A DNA stretch of 58,174 nt from the NCBI RefSeq assembly GCF_030682935.1, contig NZ_JAUXNA010000324.1, positions 1 to 58,174 of the forward strand, written 5' to 3'. How positions within the stretch are numbered: position 1 is the stretch's first letter; every line of letters starts with the position of its first letter. The notes beneath the pieces are model-generated. The model saw only the letters and a program-made list of their open reading frames with translations. It was not told the DNA's origin and searched no databases. Origin of the DNA: Polaromonas sp. (lineage in GTDB: Bacteria > Pseudomonadota > Gammaproteobacteria > Burkholderiales > Burkholderiaceae_C). The position numbers and the translations under genes were made by a program. Shown piece after piece: positions 1 to 7,581 of the stretch.

Positions 1-873
1 ACGGCCAGCGGCGAGGTGATCCGCACCGGCACCCGTGCCAAAAAATCATCGGCGGGCTACGACCTGACGCGCCTGATGGTGGGCAGCGAAGGCACGCTGG
101 GCGTGATCACCGAAGTCACGGTCAAGCTCTACCCGCTGCCCGAGGCGATTTCGGCCGCGATCTGCTCGTTCCCGAGCATCGAGGCGGCGGTGCGCAGCAC
201 CATCCAGATCATCCAGATGGGTATTCCGATTGCGCGCGTGGAACTGATTGACGCCAACACCGTGCGCATGGTCAACGCGCACAGCAAGCTCGGCCTGCGC
301 GAAGAACCGCTGCTGCTGATGGAGTTTCATGGCACACCCGGCAGCGTGAAGGAACAGGCCGAACTGGTGCAGGAGTTGGCCAGCGGCCACGGCGGCAATG
401 CCTTTGAATGGGCCAGCACACCCGAAGAGCGCACGCGTCTGTGGACGGCCCGGCACAACGCCTACTTTGCCGCGATCCAGAGCAAGCACGGCTGCCGCGC
501 CATTTCCACCGACACCTGCGTGCCCATTTCGCGCCTGGCCGACTGCCTGCTCGAATCGGTGGCCGAGGCCGAGGCCAGCGGCATTCCTTACTTGCTCGTC
601 GGCCATGTGGGCGACGGCAACTTCCACTTTGGCTACCTGATCGACCCCAACAAGCCCGAAGAGCGCGAAGTGGCCGAAGCCCTGAACCACCAGCTGGATC
701 AGCGCGCGCTGCGGCTGGAAGGCACTTGCACCGGCGAACACGGCATCGGCTTGGGAAAGATGGATTTTCTGGTGGCCGAGACCGGCGACGGCGCGGTGGC
801 CATGATGCGCAGCATCAAGCGCGCGCTGGATCCGCACAACATCATGAACCCGGGCAAGATTTTCACGCTCTGA
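1..873 (+). CDS. FAD-linked oxidase, D-lactate dehydrogenase/GlcD-like (5' truncated)
   Basis: The reading frame is open from base 1, so the window cuts the gene; 290 residues remain and about 170-190 N-terminal residues (most of the PCMH-type FAD-binding domain) lie outside. Seen: GSEGTLGVITE at the end of the FAD domain, then HVGDGNFHF and CTGEHGIGLGK, the conserved motifs of the FAD-oxidase C-terminal domain, ending in NPGKIF. Members of this family oxidise D-2-hydroxy acids (D-lactate, glycolate) and pass electrons to cytochrome c or quinone. The exact substrate cannot be told from the fragment. A GTG at 16 is an internal codon, not the start. Confidence 0.9.
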   Translation, partial: TASGEVIRTGTRAKKSSAGYDLTRLMVGSEGTLGVITEVTVKLYPLPEAISAAICSFPSIEAAVRSTIQIIQMGIPIARVELIDANTVRMVNAHSKLGLREEPLLLMEFHGTPGSVKEQAELVQELASGHGGNAFEWASTPEERTRLWTARHNAYFAAIQSKHGCRAISTDTCVPISRLADCLLESVAEAEASGIPYLLVGHVGDGNFHFGYLIDPNKPEEREVAEALNHQLDQRALRLEGTCTGEHGIGLGKMDFLVAETGDGAVAMMRSIKRALDPHNIMNPGKIFTL

Positions 874-978
874 GCGTGGCGTGCCTCCTTGCGCCGGGTC
901 AAGGGCTGAGCCGCCTGGGCGCTGGACTTTTGGGCGCAGCGGCTGCACGCTGCTTGAGACACAACCTGATGGCCCGCC

Positions 979-2514
979 ATGAAAACATCCCCACCGCCCC
1001 AGCCGCCTGAAGAAATTGAACTCAAGCTCGCGCTGCCCACGTCCAGGCCTGCGGAACTGGCGCAGCGACTGGCCCGCGCGCCGGTGCTGGCGCGCCGCAA
1101 GCCAACGCAGCTGCAGCTGCACAACGTCTATTTCGACACGCCCGGGCAGTTGCTGCACCAGGCGCGGGTGGCCTTGCGGCTGCGTCGCGTCGGCAGCGCA
1201 GCCAGCCCGCAGTGGCTGCAAACCCTCAAGATGGGCGGGCGCAGCGACTCGGCCTTGAGCCAGCGCGGCGAATGGGAGGCGCCTGTGCCCGGTGCCGAAC
1301 TGTCATGGCAGGCGCTGCAGGCCACGCCGTGGTCAGGACTCGACCCGGACGGCAGCGTTTTCAAGGCGCTGGCGCCATGCTTTGCCACCCACTTTGACCG
1401 CACCCGCTGGACCGTTCGCAAGCGTGACGGCAGCGTGGTCGAGGTGGCGCTGGACATCGGCCACATCGAACTGGGCGACCAGCGCGCGCCCATTTTTGAA
1501 CTGGAACTTGAACTGCAGGCGGGCCCGCCGGCCGCGCTGTTCGACGTCGCCCGGCAGATTGCGCGCAGCGTTGCCGTGCTGCCGGCCAACATCAGCAAGG
1601 CCGAGCGCGGCTATGCCCTGGCGCAGGGCACGCTGGCGCTGCCCCTGCGCGCCCAGCCGCCACCGCTGAAGTCCGGCATGGCATTGACCGATGCAGCGCA
1701 GTGCGTGCTGCGCGAAATGTTTGGCCAGTTCACCACCAACCTGGACACGCTGCGCACCTCGGACGACCCCGAGGTGGTGCACCAGGCCCGCGTCGGCTGG
1801 CGACGCTTCAGGAGCGCGCTGCGGCTGTTCAGGCCCGCCCTGGCGGCGCACCCCGCGCCGTCCTGGCAAGCGCTGCAGCCGCTGCTGTCCTTCATGGGCG
1901 AGTTGCGGGACCTTGATGTGGCCCGTACCGACACCTTGCCGCCGCTGGCTGACGCCTACGCGGCAGGCGACGCCAGGCGCGCCGCCAGGTGGCAGGCGCT
2001 GGACCAGGCGCTGGCGCAGGCAGCCGCGCTGCAGCGCAAATCCGTGCGCTACGCGCTCGAAGCACCGGCGATGGGTGCGGCCCTGCTGGCCACCACCGAA
2101 TGGCTGGAAACCCTGCCCGTTCCGAACGGCCCCGCTGCCGTCAAGGGCAGCCAGAAAATGCCGCTGCAGCGCTGGGCCAGGCGCCGCATCGCCCGCCTGC
2201 ATGCGCAGTTGAAGCTGGCCGTGAAGGACGCCGCCCATCCAGACCGCCAGCACCGCGCCCGCATCTTGGCCAAGCGCCTGCGCTACGGCCTGGAAGCGCT
2301 GCGCCCGCTGCTGCCCAAGGGGCAGACCAAGCGCTGGTACCAGCAGGCCACAACGCTGCAAACGGGCCTGGGCGCCAGCCGCGACATGGTGCAAGCGGGT
2401 GTGTTGGCCGCCAGCCTGGACGCCGACCAGGGGCTGGTGGACTTTCTGCGCGGCGTTGCGGTGGGGCAGCAGCGTGATGCTTTGCTGCCAACGGCGGCGG
2501 CCAACGCACGTTGA
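979..2514 (+). CDS. CYTH-CHAD domain protein (putative inorganic triphosphatase)
   Basis: 511 aa. The N-terminus carries the CYTH signature EIELK (residues 12-16) followed by basic and acidic strands (VYFDTPG, ALRLRR) that form the triphosphate tunnel; CYTH proteins such as E. coli YgiF hydrolyse inorganic triphosphate with a divalent metal. From about residue 220 a CHAD domain follows, helical with conserved basic and His residues (VHQARVGWRRFRSALRLFRP, then AKRLRYGLEALRPL); CHAD domains bind polyphosphate. Both domains appear full length. No strong ribosome binding site precedes the ATG, so the start is less certain than the identity. Monocistronic; its end faces the SDR gene with a 9-bp gap. 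Confidence 0.88.
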   Translation: MKTSPPPQPPEEIELKLALPTSRPAELAQRLARAPVLARRKPTQLQLHNVYFDTPGQLLHQARVALRLRRVGSAASPQWLQTLKMGGRSDSALSQRGEWEAPVPGAELSWQALQATPWSGLDPDGSVFKALAPCFATHFDRTRWTVRKRDGSVVEVALDIGHIELGDQRAPIFELELELQAGPPAALFDVARQIARSVAVLPANISKAERGYALAQGTLALPLRAQPPPLKSGMALTDAAQCVLREMFGQFTTNLDTLRTSDDPEVVHQARVGWRRFRSALRLFRPALAAHPAPSWQALQPLLSFMGELRDLDVARTDTLPPLADAYAAGDARRAARWQALDQALAQAAALQRKSVRYALEAPAMGAALLATTEWLETLPVPNGPAAVKGSQKMPLQRWARRRIARLHAQLKLAVKDAAHPDRQHRARILAKRLRYGLEALRPLLPKGQTKRWYQQATTLQTGLGASRDMVQAGVLAASLDADQGLVDFLRGVAVGQQRDALLPTAAANAR

Positions 2515-2523
2515 CCCGCGCGC

Positions 2524-3312
2524 TTAGGCGGCCCGGCTTCGCAGCGTGGGCAGGCCCACGCCGGCCGAGTCAAAGCCGCCATCCACTGCCAGAAATTGGC
2601 CGTTGACATAACTGGCGGCAGGGCTGCACAGGAAACCCACGACCGACGCGATCTCCTCGGTGGTGCCGTAGCGGTTCAGGGGAATGGCGTCGTAGTAGTC
2701 AGAGCGGATGGCCACGCTGTGGACCAGCTTGGCCATCTCGGTCTCTACCGGGCCGGGCGCGATGGCGTTCACGCGAATGCCCACGTTGCCCAGTTCAACC
2801 GCCTGCTGTTTGGTGAGGTGAATCAGGGCGGCCTTGCTGGTGCCGTACGCGACCCGCAGCGTGCTGGCGCGCAAACCAGAGATGGAGGCAATATTGACAA
2901 TGCTGCCGCCGCCGCTTTTGATCATCACCGGTGCGCAGGCCTGGGTACAGAGAAACGCGCCGTCCAGGTTGGTCCCCAGCACGTGGCGCCATTCCTCGAA
3001 ACTGGTCTCGGCGATAGGCTTGAAGACCGCCACGCCCGCGTTGTTCACCAACGCGTCGATGCGCCCAAAAGTGGCGGCAATCTTTTCGACGGCCGCTTGG
3101 ACCTGCTGGGGGTTGGACACGTCGCAGTGCACGGCCAGAACATGTTGGGGGTCGTTCAGCAAGGCGTCGGTTTTGCCCAGCGTATCGGCATCGATGTCGA
3201 TCAATGCGACGCGGTAACCGTGTGCCAAAAACCACTGGCCAATGGCCAGGCCGATGCCGCGTGCGCCGCCGGTGATCACGGCGACCGGGGTTGTTTCGTT
3301 GGGGACTGTCAT
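2524..3312 (-). CDS. SDR family NAD(P)-dependent oxidoreductase
   Basis: 262 aa, normal for a classical short-chain dehydrogenase. Seen: the cofactor motif TGGARGIG at residues 14-21, a DxD-like acidic pair after beta-2 (ALIDID, favouring NAD), NNAG near residue 91, and the catalytic Ser and YGTSK (Tyr-x3-Lys) near 145-165. It ends with the usual GQFLAVDGG. FabG-like, but no fatty-acid synthesis genes are nearby, so a catabolic alcohol/ketone role is more likely. An AGGAG lies just before the ATG. It follows two PPC-domain genes on the same strand after 52 bp and may share their transcript. Confidence 0.9.
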   Translation of the reverse strand: MTVPNETTPVAVITGGARGIGLAIGQWFLAHGYRVALIDIDADTLGKTDALLNDPQHVLAVHCDVSNPQQVQAAVEKIAATFGRIDALVNNAGVAVFKPIAETSFEEWRHVLGTNLDGAFLCTQACAPVMIKSGGGSIVNIASISGLRASTLRVAYGTSKAALIHLTKQQAVELGNVGIRVNAIAPGPVETEMAKLVHSVAIRSDYYDAIPLNRYGTTEEIASVVGFLCSPAASYVNGQFLAVDGGFDSAGVGLPTLRSRAA

Positions 3313-3364
3313 GAATGCTCCTTAAAAAGCGGGTTGGTTGTAAAAAATTTGATTGATTTGATGG

Positions 3365-3763
3365 TTAGGGCGCGGTGGCCGGCAGCCATTCTTCCAGCGT
3401 GACCTCAAAGGTCATGCAGATCGGGTTCAAGCCCGCCACAAAGGCCCCGCCAAAAACGTTTCCTTCGGGGTCCGCGACCACCCCCGACAGGCAAGCCCGC
3501 AGCGATCCGTCGGCCTGCGAGCGGATCTCACCGGCGAGGCTGACGATCTCAACCGCCGGACCCCGGATCTGCTGCCAGCGGCCATCCTGGCGGCCCAGGC
3601 AGGCATCGACCAGGCTGCCGAGTGCGCCGCGCACAAAGGCGTTCTTGAAGCCGTGCGCCAGGCAGAGTTTTTCCACCCCCTGGATCAGGTCCTCGTTGGG
3701 TGCGATGCGTGCGTAAGCCACCCGGCCCATGGCGCCGCTCTCGACAAAGCCCGCGCTATGCAT
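3365..3763 (-). CDS. PPC/DUF296 domain protein, second of an overlapping pair
   Basis: 132 aa from the ATG at 3763; upstream in-frame codons belong to the preceding gene in another frame. The sequence fits the PPC (plant and prokaryote conserved, DUF296) fold: LIQGVEKLCLAHGFKNAFVRGALGSL-type helix-strand, then LRACLSGVV and FGGAFVAG, matching the HxH...GGH region of the family, although here the metal-ligand His positions look substituted. PPC proteins form trimers; some bind DNA, but the biochemical role in bacteria is poorly known. Its start overlaps the end of the other PPC gene by 8 bp, which implies translational coupling and perhaps a hetero-oligomer. Confidence 0.72.
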   Translation of the reverse strand: MHSAGFVESGAMGRVAYARIAPNEDLIQGVEKLCLAHGFKNAFVRGALGSLVDACLGRQDGRWQQIRGPAVEIVSLAGEIRSQADGSLRACLSGVVADPEGNVFGGAFVAGLNPICMTFEVTLEEWLPATAP

Positions 3764-4307
3764 GAACCATCTCCTGCTGGGGTTGCAGCAAGGAGAGATT
3801 GGTTTCAGGGTCGTAGCGCGCGCGCAGTTCGAAATCGTCCAGCGAGGTGACCAGCACCGCAATGGGCTCGGGGCCGACGATGCTTTGACTTGCCAGGATA
3901 TGGCCGCCCTTGATCCGGCCGGCCGCAGTTCGGATCGCGGCATGGCAATGGACCAGCGGTGCGCCTTGCGCGCTCTTGCCCAATGTGGCGTTGCCAAAAA
4001 TCATGAAGGCTTGTCCGCCGTCAATCGGGGCGGTGTAGGCAACGACCGACTGGCCCGAGGGGTCGGGGGGTGCCACGCAGTAATGCAGACGGGAAAAGAC
4101 GCCGCAGAGAATGGTGGTTGAAGCGTTCCTGATGCCCATCGCATTCAGCGGCTCCACCAGGGCATCAAACAGGCTCAGCCCGGGCTGCAGCATCAGCCGG
4201 ATGTGCCGTCCACGGCGTGAATGCAGGCTGCGGATCCGGATCGGATCCAGCGGGCCCGGATGCACCAGCGTGCGCGCGCGGCTGCCCTGCGGCAAGGTGT
4301 GGCTCAT
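3756..4307 (-). CDS. PPC/DUF296 domain protein, first of an overlapping pair
   Basis: 183 aa using the ATG at 4307, which has AGGAGA about 8 bases upstream; earlier in-frame codons to 4406 lack such a site. The core includes FDALVEPLNAMGI, the strand AFMIFGNATLG, and HCHAAIRT...GGHILASQSIVG, the canonical PPC/DUF296 HCHA and GGH motifs. The C-terminal tail (about 20 residues after FELRARYDPETN) is rich in Gln. It starts the putative operon PPC-PPC-SDR, divergent from the LysR regulator at 4457 with 149 bp between them, so that regulator is the likely controller. Function unknown beyond the fold. Confidence 0.75.
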   Translation of the reverse strand: MSHTLPQGSRARTLVHPGPLDPIRIRSLHSRRGRHIRLMLQPGLSLFDALVEPLNAMGIRNASTTILCGVFSRLHYCVAPPDPSGQSVVAYTAPIDGGQAFMIFGNATLGKSAQGAPLVHCHAAIRTAAGRIKGGHILASQSIVGPEPIAVLVTSLDDFELRARYDPETNLSLLQPQQEMVHA

Positions 4308-4435
4308 CTGCTTTGTCTCCTGTTTGCTTGTGATAAACAATGCCGGCCTGTACCGAGGATCGCTCGGCCAGCCTGTTGGTCTGGCGCACAGTCTAGGCAA
4401 TCCCAACCATTTGCAAAAGTCTTATTTTCAGATCG

Positions 4436-4458
4436 ATTGATTTAGAATTCCTATCAAT
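4436..4458. promoter_or_regulatory. LysR-type T-N11-A box overlapping the lysR start codon
   Basis: Perfect inverted repeat ATTGAT - 11 bases - ATCAAT, spanning the last 21 bases before the LysR gene plus its first two bases. The arm and spacing fit the T-N11-A recognition pattern of LysR-type regulators. The location suggests autorepression and control of the divergent PPC-SDR operon. Identified by eye only. Confidence 0.5.
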
Positions 4459-5347
4459 GGAACTACGCCACCTACGCTGCTTTGTCGCGGTTGCCGAAGA
4501 ACTTCACTTTGGCCGCGCGGCCAAGCGCTTGCACCTGTCGCAGCCGCCGGTCAGCCTGGCGATCAAAGAGCTTGAAACCGAGCTCGGCCTGCGCTTGTTC
4601 GAGCGCACATCACGCCATATCCAGCTCACGCCCGGTGGCGAGGAGGCGCTTCGCGACGCCCGGGCCGTGCTGGCGCGAACCGAGTCCATGCGCCAGCATG
4701 CGGGCAACGCGGCGCGCGGTCACGGGGGATCGTTGTCGGTGGGCTTCATCAGCCTCGCGGCCTATTCCTTCCTGCCCGACGTGCTGCGCCGCTTCACCAC
4801 GGACTTTCCGGAGGTGCGCATCTCCTTGCATGAGTCCACCACGGACCAGCTGCTGGGCGACCTGGAGTCCGGAACGCTGGACGTGGGATGCATCTTTGCG
4901 TCGCCACTGCTGCCGGCCACCCTCACCTACCGGGCCACCAATCGGGATCCGCTGATCATTGCGCTGCCGGAGCACCATCGGCTGGCGCATCTTGCCCGTG
5001 TCCCGCTGGAGCGCCTGGCGGATGAACAGTTTCTGACTTTCGAGCGGCATTTTGGCCCCATGATGTTCGACACCGTGGTGAGCACCTGCATGCGGCACGG
5101 CTTCAGTCCGCGCATCTTCCCGGCGCGGCAAATGCACACCATCGTGAGCCTGGTGTCGGGCGGAATCGGGGTGGCGCTGGTTCCGGCTTGCGTCGAGGTG
5201 TTGCACCGCGAAGGCGTGGTGTACCGGCCGCTGCGCGGTGACCGCACACCGGTGGAAACCGGCGTCGCCTGGCGCACCGAGGACGACGCCCCCCCGGTGC
5301 GCGCGTTCATCCGCTATTTGCCCAGGATGCTGGCCAAAGCGCGGTAA
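4457..5347 (+). CDS. LysR family transcriptional regulator
   Basis: 296 aa. The N-terminus MELRHLRCFVAVAEELHFGR and the following helix-turn-helix (AAKRLHLSQPPVSLAIKELE) are typical LysR; the remainder is the periplasmic-binding-protein-like effector domain (GFISLAAYSFLPDVLRRF, then GGIGVALVPACV). The family usually senses a pathway metabolite and activates a divergent operon. Here the divergent partner is the PPC-PPC-SDR set. The sequence resembles the BenM/CatM-type group that responds to aromatic or organic acids, but that is only a resemblance. The stop is 18 bp from the convergent IclR gene end. Confidence 0.92.
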   Translation: MELRHLRCFVAVAEELHFGRAAKRLHLSQPPVSLAIKELETELGLRLFERTSRHIQLTPGGEEALRDARAVLARTESMRQHAGNAARGHGGSLSVGFISLAAYSFLPDVLRRFTTDFPEVRISLHESTTDQLLGDLESGTLDVGCIFASPLLPATLTYRATNRDPLIIALPEHHRLAHLARVPLERLADEQFLTFERHFGPMMFDTVVSTCMRHGFSPRIFPARQMHTIVSLVSGGIGVALVPACVEVLHREGVVYRPLRGDRTPVETGVAWRTEDDAPPVRAFIRYLPRMLAKAR

Positions 5348-5365
5348 GCCCGGCAAACGCCAGCG

Positions 5366-6208
5366 TTACGCACCGCTTGCGCGTGCCGCCTCGGCCTGCA
5401 GCGCCGTCAGCTCGCGGCTGGCCTGCATCAGCCGGTTGCCCAGCGCCGCGCCCCGGGCCGTGCCGAGCCGGCTCTCGATGGCGCCGATGCTGATCGACGC
5501 CACCGGACGGTTGTTGGCATCGAACACCGGAACGCCAACGGCCCAGCTGCCCTCGATCACCAGGCCGGGCTGCGTGCAGTAGCCCTTGTCGCGGGCCTCT
5601 CGAATCAGCTGCCAGATCGCGTCGTCCGTGCAGCGCGCAAAGCGCTCTGCACGCAGCGCGGCGTTGCGCGACAGCACATCCACGACCTCGATATCCGACA
5701 GCGCCGTCAGGATGGCGCAGGCGCCCGCACCCACCCCCAGGGGCCAGCGGTCACCGGGCTTGATGAGCTGGTTGCGGATCGGGAAATCGCCTTCGTGGCG
5801 CGACAGGCAGATGCTCTCGTAGCCGTGCAGCACGGTGAAAAAGACCGTGTCCCCCGACTCCAGCGCCAGCCCCCGCAGGATGGGCGCGGACAGGCGCTGC
5901 AATTCATAACTCGGTTCGGCGGCCAGCCCGACGGCAAAGGCTTCGGGCCCCAGCCGATAACAGCCGGAGGTGCGGTCATGCAGCACAAAGCCCTCGTCCA
6001 CCAGCGTGCGCGTCAACCGGATGGCGGTTGCCTTGTTCAGTTCCAGGCGCCGGCCAATCTCCCCCATGCGCAGCCCGCCGGGACCGATGCGCGTGAGAAG
6101 CCGCAGCACCGACAGGCCGCGCCGCAAGGTCTGGGCGCCCGCTACTTCAATATTCCGGGGGGGAAGAGGAGGTGTATCGAGAGTCATGCCGTGGACTGGA
6201 TGGTTCAT
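5366..6208 (-). CDS. IclR family transcriptional regulator
   Basis: 280 aa. The winged helix-turn-helix lies at about residues 27-90 (LSVLRLLTRIGPGGLRMGEIGRRL, then KATAIRLTRTLVDEGFV) and the GAF-like effector domain at about 110-270 (DTVFFTVLHGYESICLSRHEG; GVGAGACAILTAL; VGVPVFDANNRPVASISIGA). IclR proteins bind short palindromes in divergent intergenic gaps and respond to small organic acids. The thiolase, acyl-CoA synthetase and TRAP genes start 185 bp away on the other strand and are the probable targets. Alternative start codon Met8 (6187) is possible. Confidence 0.9.
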   Translation of the reverse strand: MNHPVHGMTLDTPPLPPRNIEVAGAQTLRRGLSVLRLLTRIGPGGLRMGEIGRRLELNKATAIRLTRTLVDEGFVLHDRTSGCYRLGPEAFAVGLAAEPSYELQRLSAPILRGLALESGDTVFFTVLHGYESICLSRHEGDFPIRNQLIKPGDRWPLGVGAGACAILTALSDIEVVDVLSRNAALRAERFARCTDDAIWQLIREARDKGYCTQPGLVIEGSWAVGVPVFDANNRPVASISIGAIESRLGTARGAALGNRLMQASRELTALQAEAARASGA

Positions 6209-6244
6209 ATTGCAAACTATTGACCCGGGAAAACCCGCATCGCG

Positions 6245-6259
6245 CCACTCACATAGTGG
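6245..6259. promoter_or_regulatory. Candidate operator in IclR/thiolase gap
   Basis: CCACT-5 bases-AGTGG inverted repeat in the 185-bp gap between the divergent IclR and thiolase genes. Short and found by eye, so only a candidate; the rest of the gap shows no clear promoter. Confidence 0.2.
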
Positions 6260-6393
6260 ACCTGTTTTTATCGACCCATGCCATTTCCCTGCGCGGTCAA
6301 CGCAGCGCCAAAGTAAAGTTGCATTTCAAGCCAGAGCACTCGATCCGCAAAAGTCGCCAAACAGTTCATATACTAAACCTTCGGAAAGCATTT

Positions 6394-7581
6394 GTGGCAG
6401 CACCCCTCCAAGCACCGGTCCACATCGTCGGCTGGTCTCATTCGAAGTTTGGAAAATTTGACGGACTCGACAGCGAGACGCTGATTGCCGATGCGGTTCG
6501 CGGTGCGCTCGCAGACGCAGGGCTGGAGGCCGCGCAAGTCGATTCGGTCGTCATAGGCACCTTCAACGGCGGCTTTGTCCAACAGGACTTTCCTTCGTCG
6601 CTGGCCATCAACGACCAGCCCGGGCTGCGCTTCAAGCCGTCGCTGCGCGTGGAGAACGCCTGCGCCACCGGCTCGGCGGCGATCTACACCGGCCTGCAGG
6701 CGATCCGCGCAGGCGATGCCGACGTGGTGCTGGTGGTGGGCTACGAACGCATGAATGGGCTGCCCACGGCGCAAGTGGGCGATGTGCTGCTCAAGTGCGC
6801 GTACGTCAAGGAAGAAACCTCCAGCGCCGGTTTTGCGGGGGTGTTTGCCGGCATTGCGCAGAAGTATTTCGATACCTATGGCGACGCCAGCGATGCCCTG
6901 GCGCGCATCGCGGCCAAGAATCACCGCAACGGCGTGTCCAACCCCTACGCCCACGTCCAGCGCGACCTCGGCTTTGAGTTCTGCAACACCGTCAGCGACA
7001 AAAACCCGATTGTGGCGGGCCCCTTGCGCCGTACCGACTGCTCGATGGTCAGCGACGGCGCAGCCGCCCTGGTGCTGTGCAGCGATCGAATGCGCAAGGC
7101 CGGCAGCTTTCGCCGCGCCGTGCAGTTCAGGGCCGCCAGGCACGTCAACGATTACCTGCCGGTCTCACGCCGCGACATTCTCCGGCTGGAAGGTGCGCAG
7201 CAAGCCTGGCAACGCGCGTTCGCCGAGGCTGGCTGCACGCTGGATGATTTGTCGCTGGTGGAAACGCACGACTGCTTCACCATCGCCGAGCTGCTGGAAG
7301 TCGAAGCCATGGGCCTGGCCGCCCCGGGCCAGGGGCCCGCCATCATTCGCGAGGGCCAGACTGAACGCGGCGGTCGCCTGCCGATCAATTTATCGGGTGG
7401 CCTGAAAGCCAAGGGCCATCCGATCGGGGCCACCGGGGTCTCGCAGCATGTGCTGGCAGCGATGCAGCTGGTCAATGAGGCCGGCGACATGCAGCTGCCC
7501 GGCGCCCGGCTGGCCGGCGTGTTCAACATGGGGGGCGTGGCCGTGGCCAACTACGCGAGCATTCTGGAACGCTCGGCATGA
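6394..7581 (+). CDS. Thiolase family protein (acetyl-CoA acetyltransferase/SCP2-thiolase type)
   Basis: 395 aa using the GTG at 6394, which is preceded by GGAAAG at good spacing and gives the family's usual N-terminus (VHIVGWSHSKFG). The open frame extends upstream to 6172, but that part overlaps the IclR start and looks non-coding. The nucleophilic Cys is Cys90 in ENACATGSAA; the C-terminus has HDCFTIAE and GGLKAKGHPIGATGVSQ. It belongs to the lipid-transfer/SCP-x-like thiolase group, often without the usual DUF35 partner visible here. It condenses or cleaves 3-ketoacyl-CoA. Its stop overlaps the next start (ATGA), so it is translationally coupled to the acyl-CoA synthetase. Confidence 0.88.
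   Translation: MAAPLQAPVHIVGWSHSKFGKFDGLDSETLIADAVRGALADAGLEAAQVDSVVIGTFNGGFVQQDFPSSLAINDQPGLRFKPSLRVENACATGSAAIYTGLQAIRAGDADVVLVVGYERMNGLPTAQVGDVLLKCAYVKEETSSAGFAGVFAGIAQKYFDTYGDASDALARIAAKNHRNGVSNPYAHVQRDLGFEFCNTVSDKNPIVAGPLRRTDCSMVSDGAAALVLCSDRMRKAGSFRRAVQFRAARHVNDYLPVSRRDILRLEGAQQAWQRAFAEAGCTLDDLSLVETHDCFTIAELLEVEAMGLAAPGQGPAIIREGQTERGGRLPINLSGGLKAKGHPIGATGVSQHVLAAMQLVNEAGDMQLPGARLAGVFNMGGVAVANYASILERSA

Noticed and set aside
46-1221. A 391-codon minus-strand frame over the first two genes
   Set aside because: Antisense of the FAD oxidase and CYTH gene; composition is typical of a shadow frame.
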